From Lunularia cruciata (lineage: Eukaryota; Streptophyta; Marchantiopsida; Lunulariales; Lunulariaceae), in assembly GCA_948567375.1 (NCBI GenBank), contig OX419757.1, positions 32,426,001-32,490,000 on the forward strand: a DNA stretch of 64,000 bases, in the 5' to 3' direction. Position numbers and translations under genes: made by a program. Positions 1 through 10,573 of the stretch are shown in pieces. How positions within the stretch are numbered: position 1 is the first letter of the stretch; each line of letters begins with the position of its first letter. The notes under the pieces were generated by a model. The model did no database searches. It had not been told where the DNA came from and saw nothing but the letters and a program-made list of their open reading frames with translations.

Positions 1-2328
1 TGTTGGATGTATTTGAGAGATTGAGATCTCATGGACTCACATTATATCTTGGGAAGTGTAGATTCTTCCACTAGCATGTTGAGTATTTAGGGCACACTAT
101 ATACCCTAGGATAATTAGTATGCAACAGACCAAGGTGGAAGCTATTGCATGTATTCCTTGGCCTACAGATGTGAGTAGAGTGCAAGCATTCTTTGGGTTG
201 GAAAAAATCTATCACCGCTATATTAGAGGATTAAGTGTCATTGCCAAGGCCTTGATGAAGCTGACCAAGCTTACATAAGAGTGGTACTGGGAAGATGAGA
301 AAGAGAGAGTTTTTATAGAGCTCAAGGAGAGGTTGACATCTACCTCTATTGTCTAGAGACCAAGCAGAGGATGACCATTCAAAGTTCTTATTGATTGGAG
401 TATGTTGGGACTTGGAGCAATGCTCACCCAACATGATGATGAGGGAAAGGATTTTATGGTAGCCTATGCTAGTCACTCCAACAATTCAATGGAAGAAAAT
501 TATAGTTCATATGAAGGAGAGTGCTTGGGAGCAATATGAGCAATAGCTCATTTCAGATGTTACCTATTTGGTACCCTTTTCACTTTCATCAATGATCATC
601 AACCACTAAAGTGGTTGATGAAGTCTAATAATATTTAAAGGAAGCTTGTACAATGCACTTTGGTTTTACAAGAGTATGATTTCATGATTATTCATAAACC
701 TAGAATGGTTAACTGTGATGTAGATGGGTTGAGAAGAAACCCATGTCCCAACTAGTAAAATCAGATTGGAGCACGTTGGCATGGTGAGACAAGTGAGCAG
801 ATGGTACTAGGTTTGCATGTGAGCCAACTTGTCTCTCACTTAAGATGAACCTCTGATGGCTATTAAGGTAACACACCATGGACTAAGAAGGCAAAGAACT
901 CCAACTCCATCATACTCCTCCAAGGCTAATACTCCAAGACTCAAACCATTGCTCACTAGAGAAGATAGTTGTAAATGAAAGGATAATGAATACCTCTTCA
1001 CCCTAGTTTATATACTTGTGAAATAGTTATGCACCAAAGTTACTAATTATTGGAGTAACTCAAGTTACTAGGCTAAAAGTCAAATAAAGTCAAAAGTCTA
1101 AAAGAATATTAATACTCATGGGAATATTCTCTTAAGCATGTGGTCTTATCTTGACCCAACCACTAAGTCAAGGATTACTTTACTTGGGCTATCCTTGGAC
1201 TATAGAAAAATCTAAAACAAAAAGGCTATGGATCCAAGAGTTCTCAAATCTTTCCTCAAAGCCAAACACCTATGAATAATACCAAGTCAATACACAAGAA
1301 TCCAAAGACTGGTGCTCATCTTTTCCATTTCCTCTAAAGTAAAGCCCCTTCTATTTGGCTATCACTAATATAGAACCATAATTTATCTCTATATAAATAA
1401 TATCTCTCAAGTACTTATAATAACAAATTAAATATCACAATAGCACATATTATGCACAAATAGGTGTTACAAGCATGCATCTACCTTTCTATGTATATTT
1501 TTTGAGGCTTTAGTGGTATCTTTCTCAATGCATATTGGAGGATTTATTGAGGTCATAGATCCAAAAGGTGGAGATATTGGTACAATTTAGTGAGATATTC
1601 ATGACGATGTCTTAATGATGGATTATCTTTGCATTGGTGTTGTGGATGGCACAATTGGTGCAAGGAGAGAGACCATATTCTTTAGCAAGCCAAGTGGTTT
1701 AGATTAAATGGTAGACATCTTCTTCATATATATGAGGAGTGTGAGTAATATTACTTTTATCTCAAAGACCAAAGTTGGTCCGTCATGCTCATGAGGAGTA
1801 ATGACATTTTGGAGTAAAACACACATATCACTTACTCCATAGTCATTATTAGTTGTATGGTATGCAAACTAATGTACAATAATTTGTTGCAAGATATGTA
1901 GTTTGTGCGAGAGTCAAAACATCATTTAATGCTCACATTTACACCCATTACCTATCATGGGATTGCATTACCATTGGAGTTTGGACTTATTGGACCTTTA
2001 CCATTCATTGTGAGACATCATAGATATGTTTTGGTTATGGTGGAGCACTTCTCCATGTGGATTGAGTTGGTGGCACTTCTTGACAAGTTCAAGGATAGGA
2101 TGGCTTACTTGTTCTTGGACTGGGTTCTTAGTCATTTTGGTACACCAGCTAAGGTTTTAATTGATTAGGATATCAAGTTCTTGGAAGAGTTTCAAGTCTT
2201 GTATGACAAGACCTTGATTGATCATTGTTATACCTCTCAAGATCACCCTAAGGCAGATGGCTTAATGGAGTGATTGGTTCAAATGGTGAAGATAGGATTT
2301 CATAAGTATGGTTTGTAGAGAGGCCACT
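1..2328 (+). mobile_element. Family 1 Ty3/gypsy copy A: decayed RT end, RNase H and integrase (5' part outside window)
   Basis: Conceptual translation in shifting frames gives the end of the reverse transcriptase palm and connection (1-360), RNase H (about 380-740; aspartate in the [11 protein letters not shown] block, later NDHQPLKWL) and integrase (about 1560-2328; core at 1905-2168 with a YVLVMVEHF block). The order and wording match copy C on the other strand at 50000-48264. Many frames end in TAG or TAA where copy C has CAG or CAA. The element is split at 2328 by element B and resumes at 7941. By analogy with copy C, the methyltransferase part should lie just upstream of the window. It is not functional. 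Confidence 0.93.
2324..2328. repeat. Target-site duplication of element B, left (CCACT)
   Basis: The five bases before the 5' LTR read CCACT. The five after the 3' LTR (7936-7940) read CCACC. Copy C has the uninterrupted target GGCCACTTGGGAGATT, which confirms the insertion point inside integrase. Confidence 0.85.
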
Positions 2329-2482
2329 TGTAACAATATGGAGTTTAACGACGAAGTTAGTAGGGCTAACAAAGTAGCAAATAATACAAATTAGCCTAGA
2401 ATATTCTAGAAGTATCTAGGAAGCTTCTTGGGAAGTTTCTTGGCTAGCTTAGCTTGCATTCCAAGTAGGTAACTTTTAGAAG

Positions 2483-2500
2483 GAAGCTTCTAGAAGCTTC
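2483..2500 (+). promoter_or_regulatory. Perfect four-unit heat-shock element in the 5' LTR
   Basis: GAAGCTTCTAGAAGCTTC reads as GAAnnTTCnnGAAnnTTC, four alternating nGAAn units with exact spacing, and is an 18-bp palindrome (20 bp with its flanks). A second palindrome at 2543-2562 has two GAAGCTTC blocks around TCGA. It lies about 145 bp upstream of the TATA box. The match to the HSE consensus is direct; heat response is inferred. Confidence 0.7.
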
Positions 2501-2642
2501 CAACTAGCTTAGCTTGCATGCCAAGTAAATGGCTTTTGGAAGGAAGCTTCTCGAGAAGCTTCCCAATTAACTTGGCTTGCACTCCAAGAAAGTTGCTCAA
2601 GAAAGCTTCTTGAGAAGTTTCTCAAGGGCCTTGTATGCTCCC

Positions 2643-2650
2643 TATAAATA
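2643..2650 (+). promoter_or_regulatory. TATA box of the 5' LTR
   Basis: TATAAATA is conserved at the same offset in the 3' LTR (7824-7831) and in the solo LTR on the minus strand. It lies downstream of the GAAGCTTC cluster, as expected for a U3 promoter. Confidence 0.75.
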
Positions 2651-2755
2651 CAAGAGCCAAAGTTCATGCTAGGCATTTGGAGTTTTCACTCATTCAAGTG
2701 TCCCAATGTGAGCTTCTATTCTCTTGTTGCTCTCAACATTCTAGGTCTTTTACAT

Positions 2756-2766
2756 TGGTATCAGAG
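2756..2766 (+). other. Primer-binding site, tRNA-iMet type
   Basis: TGGTATCAGAG follows the 5' LTR after one base and matches the standard plant LTR-retrotransposon site complementary to the initiator methionine tRNA 3' end. Confidence 0.93.
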
Positions 2767-2980
2767 GAGAAATGGGATAGATGGAATTTATGGACCACCA
2801 AATCCACTTCTGCCAAACCATTGGGATTTTTGTGTTTAGGTACTACCCAAGCATCGGTTCACACAATTCATCACCTTGCGAGTTGGGTAGGATTTTCTAC
2901 ATATGATCACCTTGTTTGAGGAACCCTTGATACTTTTGGTTGTAACTTATGGAGAACGCTAGATGTGCTGCATTTATGTG

Positions 2981-3960
2981 TTAATAAATTAGATAAATTG
3001 GGAGTAGTGGGATAGAGTAGTAGCCATGGTGGCAATACCGGATGTTATCATTGCTATGCAACAACAAATCAAGCACCTTACTTGATTGTTGGATGAACAA
3101 GCACAACAACGACAAGAACACATAGAGAGAGCACCAGTTCAAGATGGAGAAGATCAAATCCAAAGTCCAAAACCCAAGGTGTTTGAAGGTAAGAATCTTC
3201 TAGACATAATGGAGAATTTTGTGTTTGACTACGAATGTTACTTTGAAGCTACCAATCTTCAAGATGAATGGAAACAGATTTTCTTGGCTTCTAGCCAATT
3301 GGATGGTGTGGCAAAACTTTGGTGGTGACTCTAAGTGGAGTGAGCTGAACAATAGATTGTTGCACCAATCTTAACATGGACAAAATTAAGGATGCAAAAC
3401 TTGGTTGATTTCAACCTATAATACTACCCGAGCCACACAAGATAAATTGGCGAAGTTGAAGTAGATTGGCTCTGTAAGGAGCTACATCATGCAATTTTAG
3501 AATATCATCATGAAAATTCTAGATATACAAGAAAGTGAAGTTCTAGATCGATTCTTGAGGGGCTTGAAGTCACAAACCAAATTGGAGGTGACCATGCAGG
3601 AACCACAAAACGTAGAAGAAGCCATGCAATTGGCTAAGTGCTTTGATTCCTTGGTTATAACAACTTAGTCTCGACCCTGACCTACACAAAGCCTACTAGT
3701 ATACTATGCACCGGTAGAGGAACTGGCACCAATGGAGATTGATGCTATCTAATGGAGACCACTTGGTATAGTGGATAGAGAAAGATGGTTATTTTTATTG
3801 TCACCAGGTTGGACATTGCATTACTGAATGTCCACTTAAAAATGGATGACCTCAACAAGTTGCCCAGATGGAGTTTGTGGAGCAGAATGATCAAAGAAAC
3901 AAGGTATCTCAATAGGAGATTTTGAGCCGCCTATTGTGAGCTTGATTAGTTCCAATGGGA
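2981..3960 (+). pseudogene. Element B gag, decayed
   Basis: The best-kept frame (3086-3328) has a coiled, glutamine-rich start followed by the Retrotrans_gag-like stretch FEGKNLLDIMENF...GVAKLWW. A nucleocapsid zinc knuckle follows at about 3787-3834 (YFYCHQVGHCITECP), where the first of the CX2CX4HX4C ligands has become tyrosine. Stops and frameshifts separate the parts. Confidence 0.85.
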
Positions 3961-4334
3961 TTGAAGGCTTGATCTATGCAAATTTGCTTCACTTGCAAGG
4001 TATGATATCTAATTGGGGTTGTAGGATTTTGGTTGATTTTTGAAGTTCAAAGAATTGCATATCTATACAAGTAGCAAAAGAATTGGGTATTCCTATCAAG
4101 CCAATAATTGAAAGTAGATTGATGATGGTGGATGGTAAAAAGGGTTTTGCATTTCATACCTCGTATCCTATTACCTTCAAGATTGAGAAGGAGTATTTGG
4201 AGTGTATGAGGTTTGTAATGGCACCCCTTCATTATGATATCATTCTAGGACTACCTTGGTTTGAATGTCATAAGGTTCAATTTGATTGGAACCAACAACA
4301 AATTCAAATACAACACCAAGGTAGGAATTTCTGA
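3961..4334 (+). pseudogene. Element B retropepsin-like protease, decayed
   Basis: The frame at 4083-4334 ends with the retropepsin signature YDIILGLPWFECHKVQFDW. The upstream catalytic loop is recognisable as VDF-stop-SSKNCIS near 4033-4060, with a stop in place of the expected residue. This protein would cut the gag-pol polyprotein; here it is dead. Confidence 0.85.
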
Positions 4335-4391
4335 TTAGGTTGTTTGGCACCTCTAAGTAAGACATCTAAGAATAGTCGGTCCAAAGATGAG

Positions 4392-4566
4392 AAGTTTGTC
4401 AAGAAGGTAGCAATAGAGCAAACCTTGAAGGGAGATGAGTCCCAAGATGGAAAGTTTGCCAAGAAGGCAGCCATGGAGCAAGCTTTGAAGAAAAATGGGT
4501 CCCTAGATGGGAAGTTTGTTAGTGAAGCAGCCATAGAGCAAGCTTTGGAGGAAGATAAATCTATTT
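4392..4566 (+). repeat. 60-bp (20-residue) tandem repeat, three units, between protease and RT
   Basis: Units start at 4392, 4452 and 4512. In translation each has the pattern KFxxKxAxEQxLKxxxSxDG. The repeat is in frame and encodes a charged, probably helical linker between the protease and reverse transcriptase regions. No function is recognised. Confidence 0.85.
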
Positions 4567-4619
4567 TTGTGGTGTAGATCAAGCTAATTGTACAAGGACA
4601 ATCTGAGAAGGGCCAAAAG

Positions 4620-5970
4620 CCTCATCAAGCAATAGTTGATTAGATAGTTCAGGAGTTTGTGGATGTGTTTCAAGATGATCTGCCAAAGGGATTACCCTTT
4701 GATCGTGGTATGCCTTTCAAGATTGAGTTATTACTAGGGAGTACTCCAGTGAGTAGACCACTCTATTGGCTCTTACCAAAGGATTTTGAAGGAGTTGTGA
4801 ATAACACTTATAAAGTTGTTGGAGAAGGACTTCATACGACATAGTACCTCTCCTTGTGGAGCACCAATACTATTCATTCCAAAGATGAATGGAGAACTTT
4901 ATTTTTGTATTGATTACCATGGGCTCAATAAGCAAACATGAAGAATTCATATCCCTTGCCTTGATTCAATGACTTGCTTGATCAATTGAGTGGAGCACAA
5001 TATTTTTCCAAGTTGGATCTTTGCAATAGCTATTGGCAAATCCCCATTGATAGGAAGGACATGCAAAAGACTACCTTTTGCACAAGGTATGGGCATTTTG
5101 AGTAGAGAGTTCTACTTTGGGCTCACTAATGCTCCAACACCCTTCATGGATCAGATGCATTGGGTGTTGGATGGACTATTGGATTGAACATGGTGATGTT
5201 CTTGGATGATATCTTAATCTATAGCAAGACAGAGGACACGTGAATCATGTGCAAGAAGTCCTAAGACAACAATGACAATGGAAATTTTATTGCAAGAACT
5301 CAAAGTGTGCCTTTTTGCAGAAGGAGGTTATCTTCTTGGGTCACAAGATCTCATTGAAGGGGATCAAGATGGAAGAGGAGAAAATCAAGGCCATTACTAA
5401 TTGGCCTACTCCAAAAGATGCTACAAAAGTACGTGCATGCAATGGATTGGCTAGTTTTACCGATGGTTCATCCACTATTATTGTCATGTGGCTACACCAT
5501 TGACTGACCTCTTGAGGAAGAACTTGAGCTTCTAGTGGACCACCAAACATGAAGAAGCATTCTAGAAGTTGAAACATATGGTGTCTTCAAGACACATTCT
5601 TCAACCATATGATCCTCAACTACCTTGTGTGGTTGATTTTGATGCTTCTAACTTTGCAATTGGAGCCATGTTGCAATAGGAATTCCCATATGGATTACAT
5701 CCTATTGCCTTTATGTCTTGCCAAATAAATATAGCTGAAAGAAATTACTTAGCTTGAGATTTGGAACAACTTGCAATGGTATATATCATCAAGGTATGGA
5801 GGCATTATCGTTTGGGGGAACAAATGATCATGCAAATTGATCACAAACCATTGTTGTAGACCTTACACTTGGAACACATGAAGAGTCAACACCATCAATG
5901 GGAGGAGCAACTCCAATTGTTTGACATCAAACTTCAGTACAAACCAGGTTGGTTCCATGTCATCCTTGAT
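4620..5970 (+). pseudogene. Element B reverse transcriptase and RNase H, decayed
   Basis: RT begins with QDDLPKGLPFDRGMPF at 4671 and continues through a CIDY-type block and a GLTNAP block at 5128. The catalytic FLDD box is at 5199-5210. RNase H follows (about 5630-5970), with DFDASNFAIGAML, an IDHKPLL block and a terminal DALSQQ. At least ten stops or frameshifts interrupt it. The wording is typical plant Ty3/gypsy. Confidence 0.92.
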
Positions 5971-6179
5971 GCTCTATCACAACAATGTGATTTGAAGTCT
6001 CTTCCTCTCATCACGGCGGTAATTACAATGGTGTCAATTGTCTCCAAGGTCCATAAAGAGTTTTGGTCAGCTCTACAACAAGATCCCTTCTTCCAAATGG
6101 TACATGGTTGTCTGACAACATCCGACAAGGAGTACAATACCTTCTCCTTCAGGGAAGGCCTTCTATTCCATGAGAACCG

Positions 6180-7060
6180 GATCTATGTTCCAGCCAAAGG
6201 TGATTTCCGACTTGTGCACCTATAAAAAGCCCATGATTTACCAATAGTTGGTCACATAGGTGTGGACAAGACCTTGGGTAACCTCCAATGCCAATGGTGG
6301 TGGCCGAACATGGCACAAGATGTTCGGGAGTTTGTTTGATCATGTGAGAGTTGTCAACACAGCAAGGCAAGCAACCAAAAGCCAAGTGGACTCCTTCACC
6401 TACTCCCTATTCCAACTACTCATTGGGAACATGTGAGCTTAGATCTCATCACTTCCTTACCCCAAAGCAAGGTCACACAACAATTGTGGTGTTTATGGAT
6501 AAGCTTAGTAAGCAAATCCATTTGGCACCAACAGTTGATACTGTGGATGCTCCAACCTTGGCACAAATCTAATTTGACAATTTATTTAAGCATCATGTAC
6601 TCATCTCCGATCGTGATCCTTGCTTCACTAGAAAGTTTTGGCAAGCACTCTTCTAGATACTTGGTACCAAGCTTGCTTTGTCCACAGCCTACCATCCTCA
6701 AATGGATTGACAAATTGAACGTGCAAAATGCACCTTGGAAGATATACTTTGTGCCTTTGTCAACATTCACTATACTAATTGGGATGAATGTCTTGCAGTT
6801 GTGGAATTTGCATACAACAATGCTAAATAGGCAAGCACCGGATTCTCTCCTTTCTTTCTCAATTTTGGCCAAGACCCGCTTGTTCTAGATTCCCTTCTTG
6901 CTCCTCCCCCGTCTCATGTTCCTCACACTTCCAGCTTCTTGACCACCATCTCTCAATCTCTCTAACAAGCCAAATCTCATCTCCTTGTTGCTCAAAATTG
7001 TCAGAAACAATATGCAAATCACCATCGCCGTGATCTTAGCTTTCAATTTGGTGATAAATT
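6180..7060 (+). pseudogene. Element B integrase, decayed
   Basis: The zinc-binding HHCC module is visible at about 6232-6360 (VGHIGVDKTL ... SCESCQ). The catalytic core follows, with the first acidic block at 6430-6470 (VSLDLITSLPQSK) and an ISDRDPCF-like block in another frame near 6600. The GKQ-rich tail follows. Frameshifts split it. Confidence 0.88.
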
Positions 7061-7300
7061 CATGCTCTCATCCAATAAACTCCCTCTCCCACTTGATACC
7101 TAAGTTTGTAAACTTTCCTCTAATTGGATAGGACCCTTTGATATCACCTAAATTGTCTCTCTTGTTGCTTATTGACTTTCATTGCCTTGTCATATCCGCA
7201 TCCATCATGTCTTTCATGTTTCCAAGTTGAAACCCTTTGTTCCTAACCCTTCTTCTTTTTCCTCTTGAGTCCAACACACCCCCTATCCCTATCAATCATC

Positions 7301-7470
7301 ATGAGGAGTATGAAGTTGATCGTATCCTTAATCATTGTCATATTCAACAAGGCCGTCGACAACACACATACAAGGTCCTTTGGAAAGGGTATCCACTTCA
7401 TGATGCCATATAAGACCCTCTTTCTCATCTCCAGAATGCACAATTGGCCATCGAAGAGTTTGAAGTTTCA
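7301..7470 (+). pseudogene. Chromodomain at the integrase C-terminus of element B
   Basis: The frame reads YEVDRILNHCHIQQGRRQ, then TYKVLWKGYP, a stop, and DPLSHLQNAQLAIEEFE. These are the conserved elements of a chromovirus chromodomain, which binds methylated histone H3 and steers integration to heterochromatin. One TAG replaces the usual tryptophan codon of the aromatic cage region. Confidence 0.88.
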
Positions 7471-7509
7471 TTGGCAACAAGGATGTCACCAACTAGTGGT
7501 AAGGGAATA

Positions 7510-7935
7510 TGTAACAATACAAAGTTTAGCAACAACATTAGTAGGGCTATCAAAGTAGCAAATAAGAAAAATTAGCCTAGAATATTCTAGAAGTATCTAG
7601 GAAGCTTCTTGGGAAGCTTCCTGACTAGTTTAGCTTGCACCCCAAGTAGGTAACTTCTAGAAGGAAGCTTCTAGAAGCTTCCAACTAGCTTAGCTTGCAC
7701 GCCAAGTAAATGGCTTCTAGAAAGAAGCTTCTTGAGAAGCTTCCCAATACACTTGGCTTGCACTCCAAGAAAGTAGCTCAAGGAAGCTTGCTGAGAAGCT
7801 TCTCAAGGGCCTTGTATGCTCCTTATAAATACAAGAGCTAAAGCTCATGCTAGGCATCCAGAGTTTTCACTCATTCAAGTGTCCCAATGTGAGCTTGCAT
7901 TCTCCTATTTCTCTCTTGGGTCTCGATCTTGTATA
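7510..7935 (+). repeat. 3' LTR of element B
   Basis: It starts TGTAACAATA and ends at GTATA (the 5' LTR ends TTACA). Its length of 426 bp equals the 5' LTR. It carries the same perfect GAAGCTTCTAGAAGCTTC element (7664-7681) and TATAAATA (7824-7831). A purine-rich AAGGGAA precedes it. Confidence 0.94.
7664..7681 (+). promoter_or_regulatory. Perfect four-unit heat-shock element in the 3' LTR
   Basis: It is the same 18-bp GAA/TTC palindrome as in the 5' LTR. It is kept intact although the LTRs have diverged at about one site in eight, so it belongs to the ancestral LTR. Confidence 0.7.
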
Positions 7936-7940
7936 CCACC

Positions 7941-8760
7941 TAGGAGATTGGGATCTCTAGTTACCTTGGTTGGCCATGGGCTATCAATTCAATTGGCAAT
8001 ACTCCTTAGTATCCTTCTCTCCTTACTTTCTACAATATGGATGCAATCCAAATTTACCTACCACCATTTGTTGAGATGCTACTATAGTTTTGGACTTGGA
8101 TGATCTAAATATATGGATGAGTACATGTTCTCAACATGCACAGATCTTTCAAAGAGTGATATTCATGGCCTTTGAGAACTTGGTGATTGCTCAACATAGG
8201 AATACCTTATGTTATGCTTCTATTTGAGGAGAAGGTTATAGACCCTTGATCCATCAATTTCATCCATGCGACTATGTATATCTACAATAGCTAACATAGA
8301 CAACACTTGATATTACTACATGCCACACTATCTTGAGAGTGCATGAGGTTTTGCCTTTTGGAGTCCTTGTGCTAGAAGGACATGATGGTGTTGTTTGGAA
8401 GCATCATATGCATAATTGTGTGCCATACTACCTCCCAAACATTGATGGCATAATGGATCCAAGCTTGGCACTTGTGTGTGCAGGCTTGTGGTGTATGTTA
8501 TGCGGCTCTTCTAGTGGAGCTACTACTATGTTAGTGTGTGATAGTTATTTGAGAGGATGGTATATGGCATGTTTGACTCCTCTCCTCATGGTGGTTCCTC
8601 ATGGATAGTGGTTATGTCTTAGATGTACTTGATCTAAAGCTAGTTCATCCTTTATATGGTATAGATTGTAGACAAGTGACTAATGATGAGGCTCAATAGC
8701 ACCTAGCCTCCTAATCTTTGCCCACCTTAGGGTATACCATATACTTGGAGTAGATGGCTA
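7941..8760 (+). pseudogene. Family 1 copy A: integrase C-terminus and PHD-finger region, resumed after element B
   Basis: The sequence GGAGATTGGGATCTC continues copy A exactly where copy C runs uninterrupted (minus strand, near 48275). It encodes the integrase tail, a REVLPFGVLVLEGHDGVVW block (8342 on) and then a PHD-finger-like region. The 8333-8608 frame is open up to the same TAG that copy C has. Confidence 0.9.
8492..8626 (+). pseudogene. PHD finger of copy A (two zinc ligands lost)
   Basis: The frame reads CMLCGSSSGATTMLVCD, then LRGWYMACLTPLL, a stop, and WLCLRC. The C4HC3 spacing is C-x2-C-x11-C-x2-C-x4-H-x2-C-x14-C-x2-C with tryptophan two residues before the seventh ligand. In this copy the fourth cysteine and the histidine are tyrosines (TGT to TAT and CAT to TAT). 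Copy C has both. A PHD finger normally reads histone H3 tails. Confidence 0.85.
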
Positions 8761-8798
8761 TCTAGAGTTAGTGGGACCTAACCACCAGCTAGAGGCCA

Positions 8799-9456
8799 AT
8801 TGTAGCAACTTAGAGTTCATCTACGACTTATGTGTGAGTTTAGTTTATATGGTGCATGATATTGATAACAATGTATGTTGTGTAGCAATGTATATATGCA
8901 CAATAACTATCACAACATTTGTAACATCAAGGATAATTTGCTTGGATATTGGAATGGTAGTGTTGGTAGTCATAGGTATTTTTGTAGTTACTCATGGACT
9001 AGTTGTTGGCGGTCCAATTTCATGTTAGGGCTATTGATTACATGGTAGGACCTACCATCACTTGTACCATTTGCATTGTTGGATGTGCCATCAATAGCGC
9101 CATTAGGGCTAGAGACCTAGGTCAAGCAAAGGAGTATACCTTAAAAGTGTAGCTCCAAGGAGCTCTCTTCTATGATGTTGAGCCTTCAAGTTCCTAGCTA
9201 TGGTAGACAAAGGCCGACAAGCTTCACTTGGAATCTCTTAGCTAGAGTGGATATGGCTTGACTATAATTAGTGCACAATTGTTGGCAAATTGTGGAGTGA
9301 TAGATTGAGTACCTATTTGATTTGAGTGTGATTTGAGTTGAAGAAGAACTGATTATTGTGGCACTTTAGAGTTCATGTATGACTTATGTGTGAGTTGTGC
9401 TTCTATAGTGTATGATGTTGATAATAATGTATGTTGTGTAGCAATCTATATATGTA
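8799..9456 (+). repeat. Copy A 3' end: R1 - 443-bp LTR-like unit - R1
   Basis: A repeat of about 107 bp (R1: 8799-8907) is followed by a 443-bp unit (8908-9350) and by a second R1 (9351-9456). The reverse complement of copy C's 3' end has the same three-part layout (46770-47430). The 443-bp unit corresponds to the outer LTR at 56194-56636. Confidence 0.8.
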
Positions 9457-10488
9457 TGACACAACCTTATAAGATAAGGATGATAAGGAGTAGTTGGACT
9501 CAAGATCACAACAAGATCAAGGTAATAAAGAGTAAAACTAGCATTTAATATTAGATGTGTAAAGTTTGGGATGGTTGAATATGAAAATTATGAAGACAAT
9601 ATATCCAACATTTTTTACCAAGTTACAAATAAGCGTATGTAATGACATGATAATATCATGATCATACTATATTACAAATATAATTATGGGTTGCTAACTA
9701 GCATCTTGTTAAATAGAAGTTACTAAAGATAATTATTATACAACTATAATTAATCATGACTTAAGCTAGTTATAATTAGCCATAAATGTTCAGGGTTACA
9801 TCTAGCAATCAAAATCTTTCAAAAGAACACATGTGATGGATAGACAATGGGTAAAGTTATGAATGTGGTTCATCATCCTCCAAAATTTGCAATCAAATAT
9901 CCATACCATATCTAGTTAAGATTAATGAAATTTGTTTTTTTTCACATATAACTTTCATGGTGAGTTTGGATGGGAACTATGCTTAATAATTCATATACTT
10001 GAAAATTATAGTCTTGTGATTATATATGGATACAGAAATTACTTTAGAGCCTACAATTTTCTTCATGAGTTATTAGGATTATTATGTTACCTTCCATTCA
10101 ATTTGGAGGTTAATCTTTTCTCATAGCCAAAGGCTTATATTTTCTTGAAGAAAGGACTTTTAATACAACAATTAATGCTTTGTTAGAAGACATTAGGGGG
10201 TTTCACTTCCAGAGCTCGAGGGAGGTGGTTCATCCCATAAAATATCCCTTAAATTATCTAAGAGATATCCCAAAAACCAAATTAAGGACATTCACTACTA
10301 GACATACAAAAATTTAGAGTTCAATTTAATTTTTGGTTGGGTGTTGATTTCAGCTTGCAAATCCCACACAAATTTAGGATTCCATTTAAATTTTGGTCAG
10401 ATGTTGATTTCAGCATTTCCAGGCCTTATGGTCTCCCAGACCTCCCATATATCATAATAATTTATAGGTTACTAAAATCATAACCCAT
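9457..10488. other. Intergenic, AT-rich; one local duplication
   Basis: No supported gene. A roughly 60-bp duplicated segment lies at 10306-10364 and 10368-10426; both halves contain TGTTGATTTCAGC. Confidence 0.5.
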
Positions 10489-10573
10489 TAACATTTAGAA
10501 GGACATGGGAAAGACACCCCATTAAAAACAATGTTTTTAATGGAATTTCCCTCCTATATCCTTCTAAATGTTA
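10489..10573. repeat. Foldback element (inverted repeat)
   Basis: The left arm TAACATTTAGAAGGA and its continuation up to CCATTAAAAACA pair with the right arm TGTTTTTAATGG up to TCCTTCTAAATGTTA. The arms are about 40 bp and imperfect, with a very short loop. This resembles a MITE or a hairpin remnant. Confidence 0.75.

Larger units (their letters stand above)
2329..2754 (+). repeat. 5' LTR of element B
   Basis: It starts TGTAACAATA and ends TTTTACA, directly before a primer-binding site. It contains several GAAGCTTC blocks, a TATAAATA box at 2643-2650 and a short leader. Its length equals that of the 3' LTR. Confidence 0.95.
2329..7935 (+). mobile_element. Element B: complete but decayed Ty3/gypsy chromovirus nested in copy A
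   Basis: This 5.6-kb element has two LTRs of exactly 426 bp, a primer-binding site, gag with a zinc knuckle, protease, reverse transcriptase, RNase H, integrase and a terminal chromodomain. That order is typical of chromoviruses. The LTRs differ at roughly 50 sites by eye (about 88 percent identity), mostly transitions, so the insertion is old. Coding frames carry many stops and frameshifts. It lies in the same orientation as its host element A. Confidence 0.95.

Noticed and set aside
8799-9456. R1 - spacer - R1 read as a TRIM (terminal-repeat retrotransposon in miniature)
   Set aside because: The spacer is the same 443-bp unit found at the outer 5' end of copy C, so it is part of family 1's LTR and not a separate TRIM interior.
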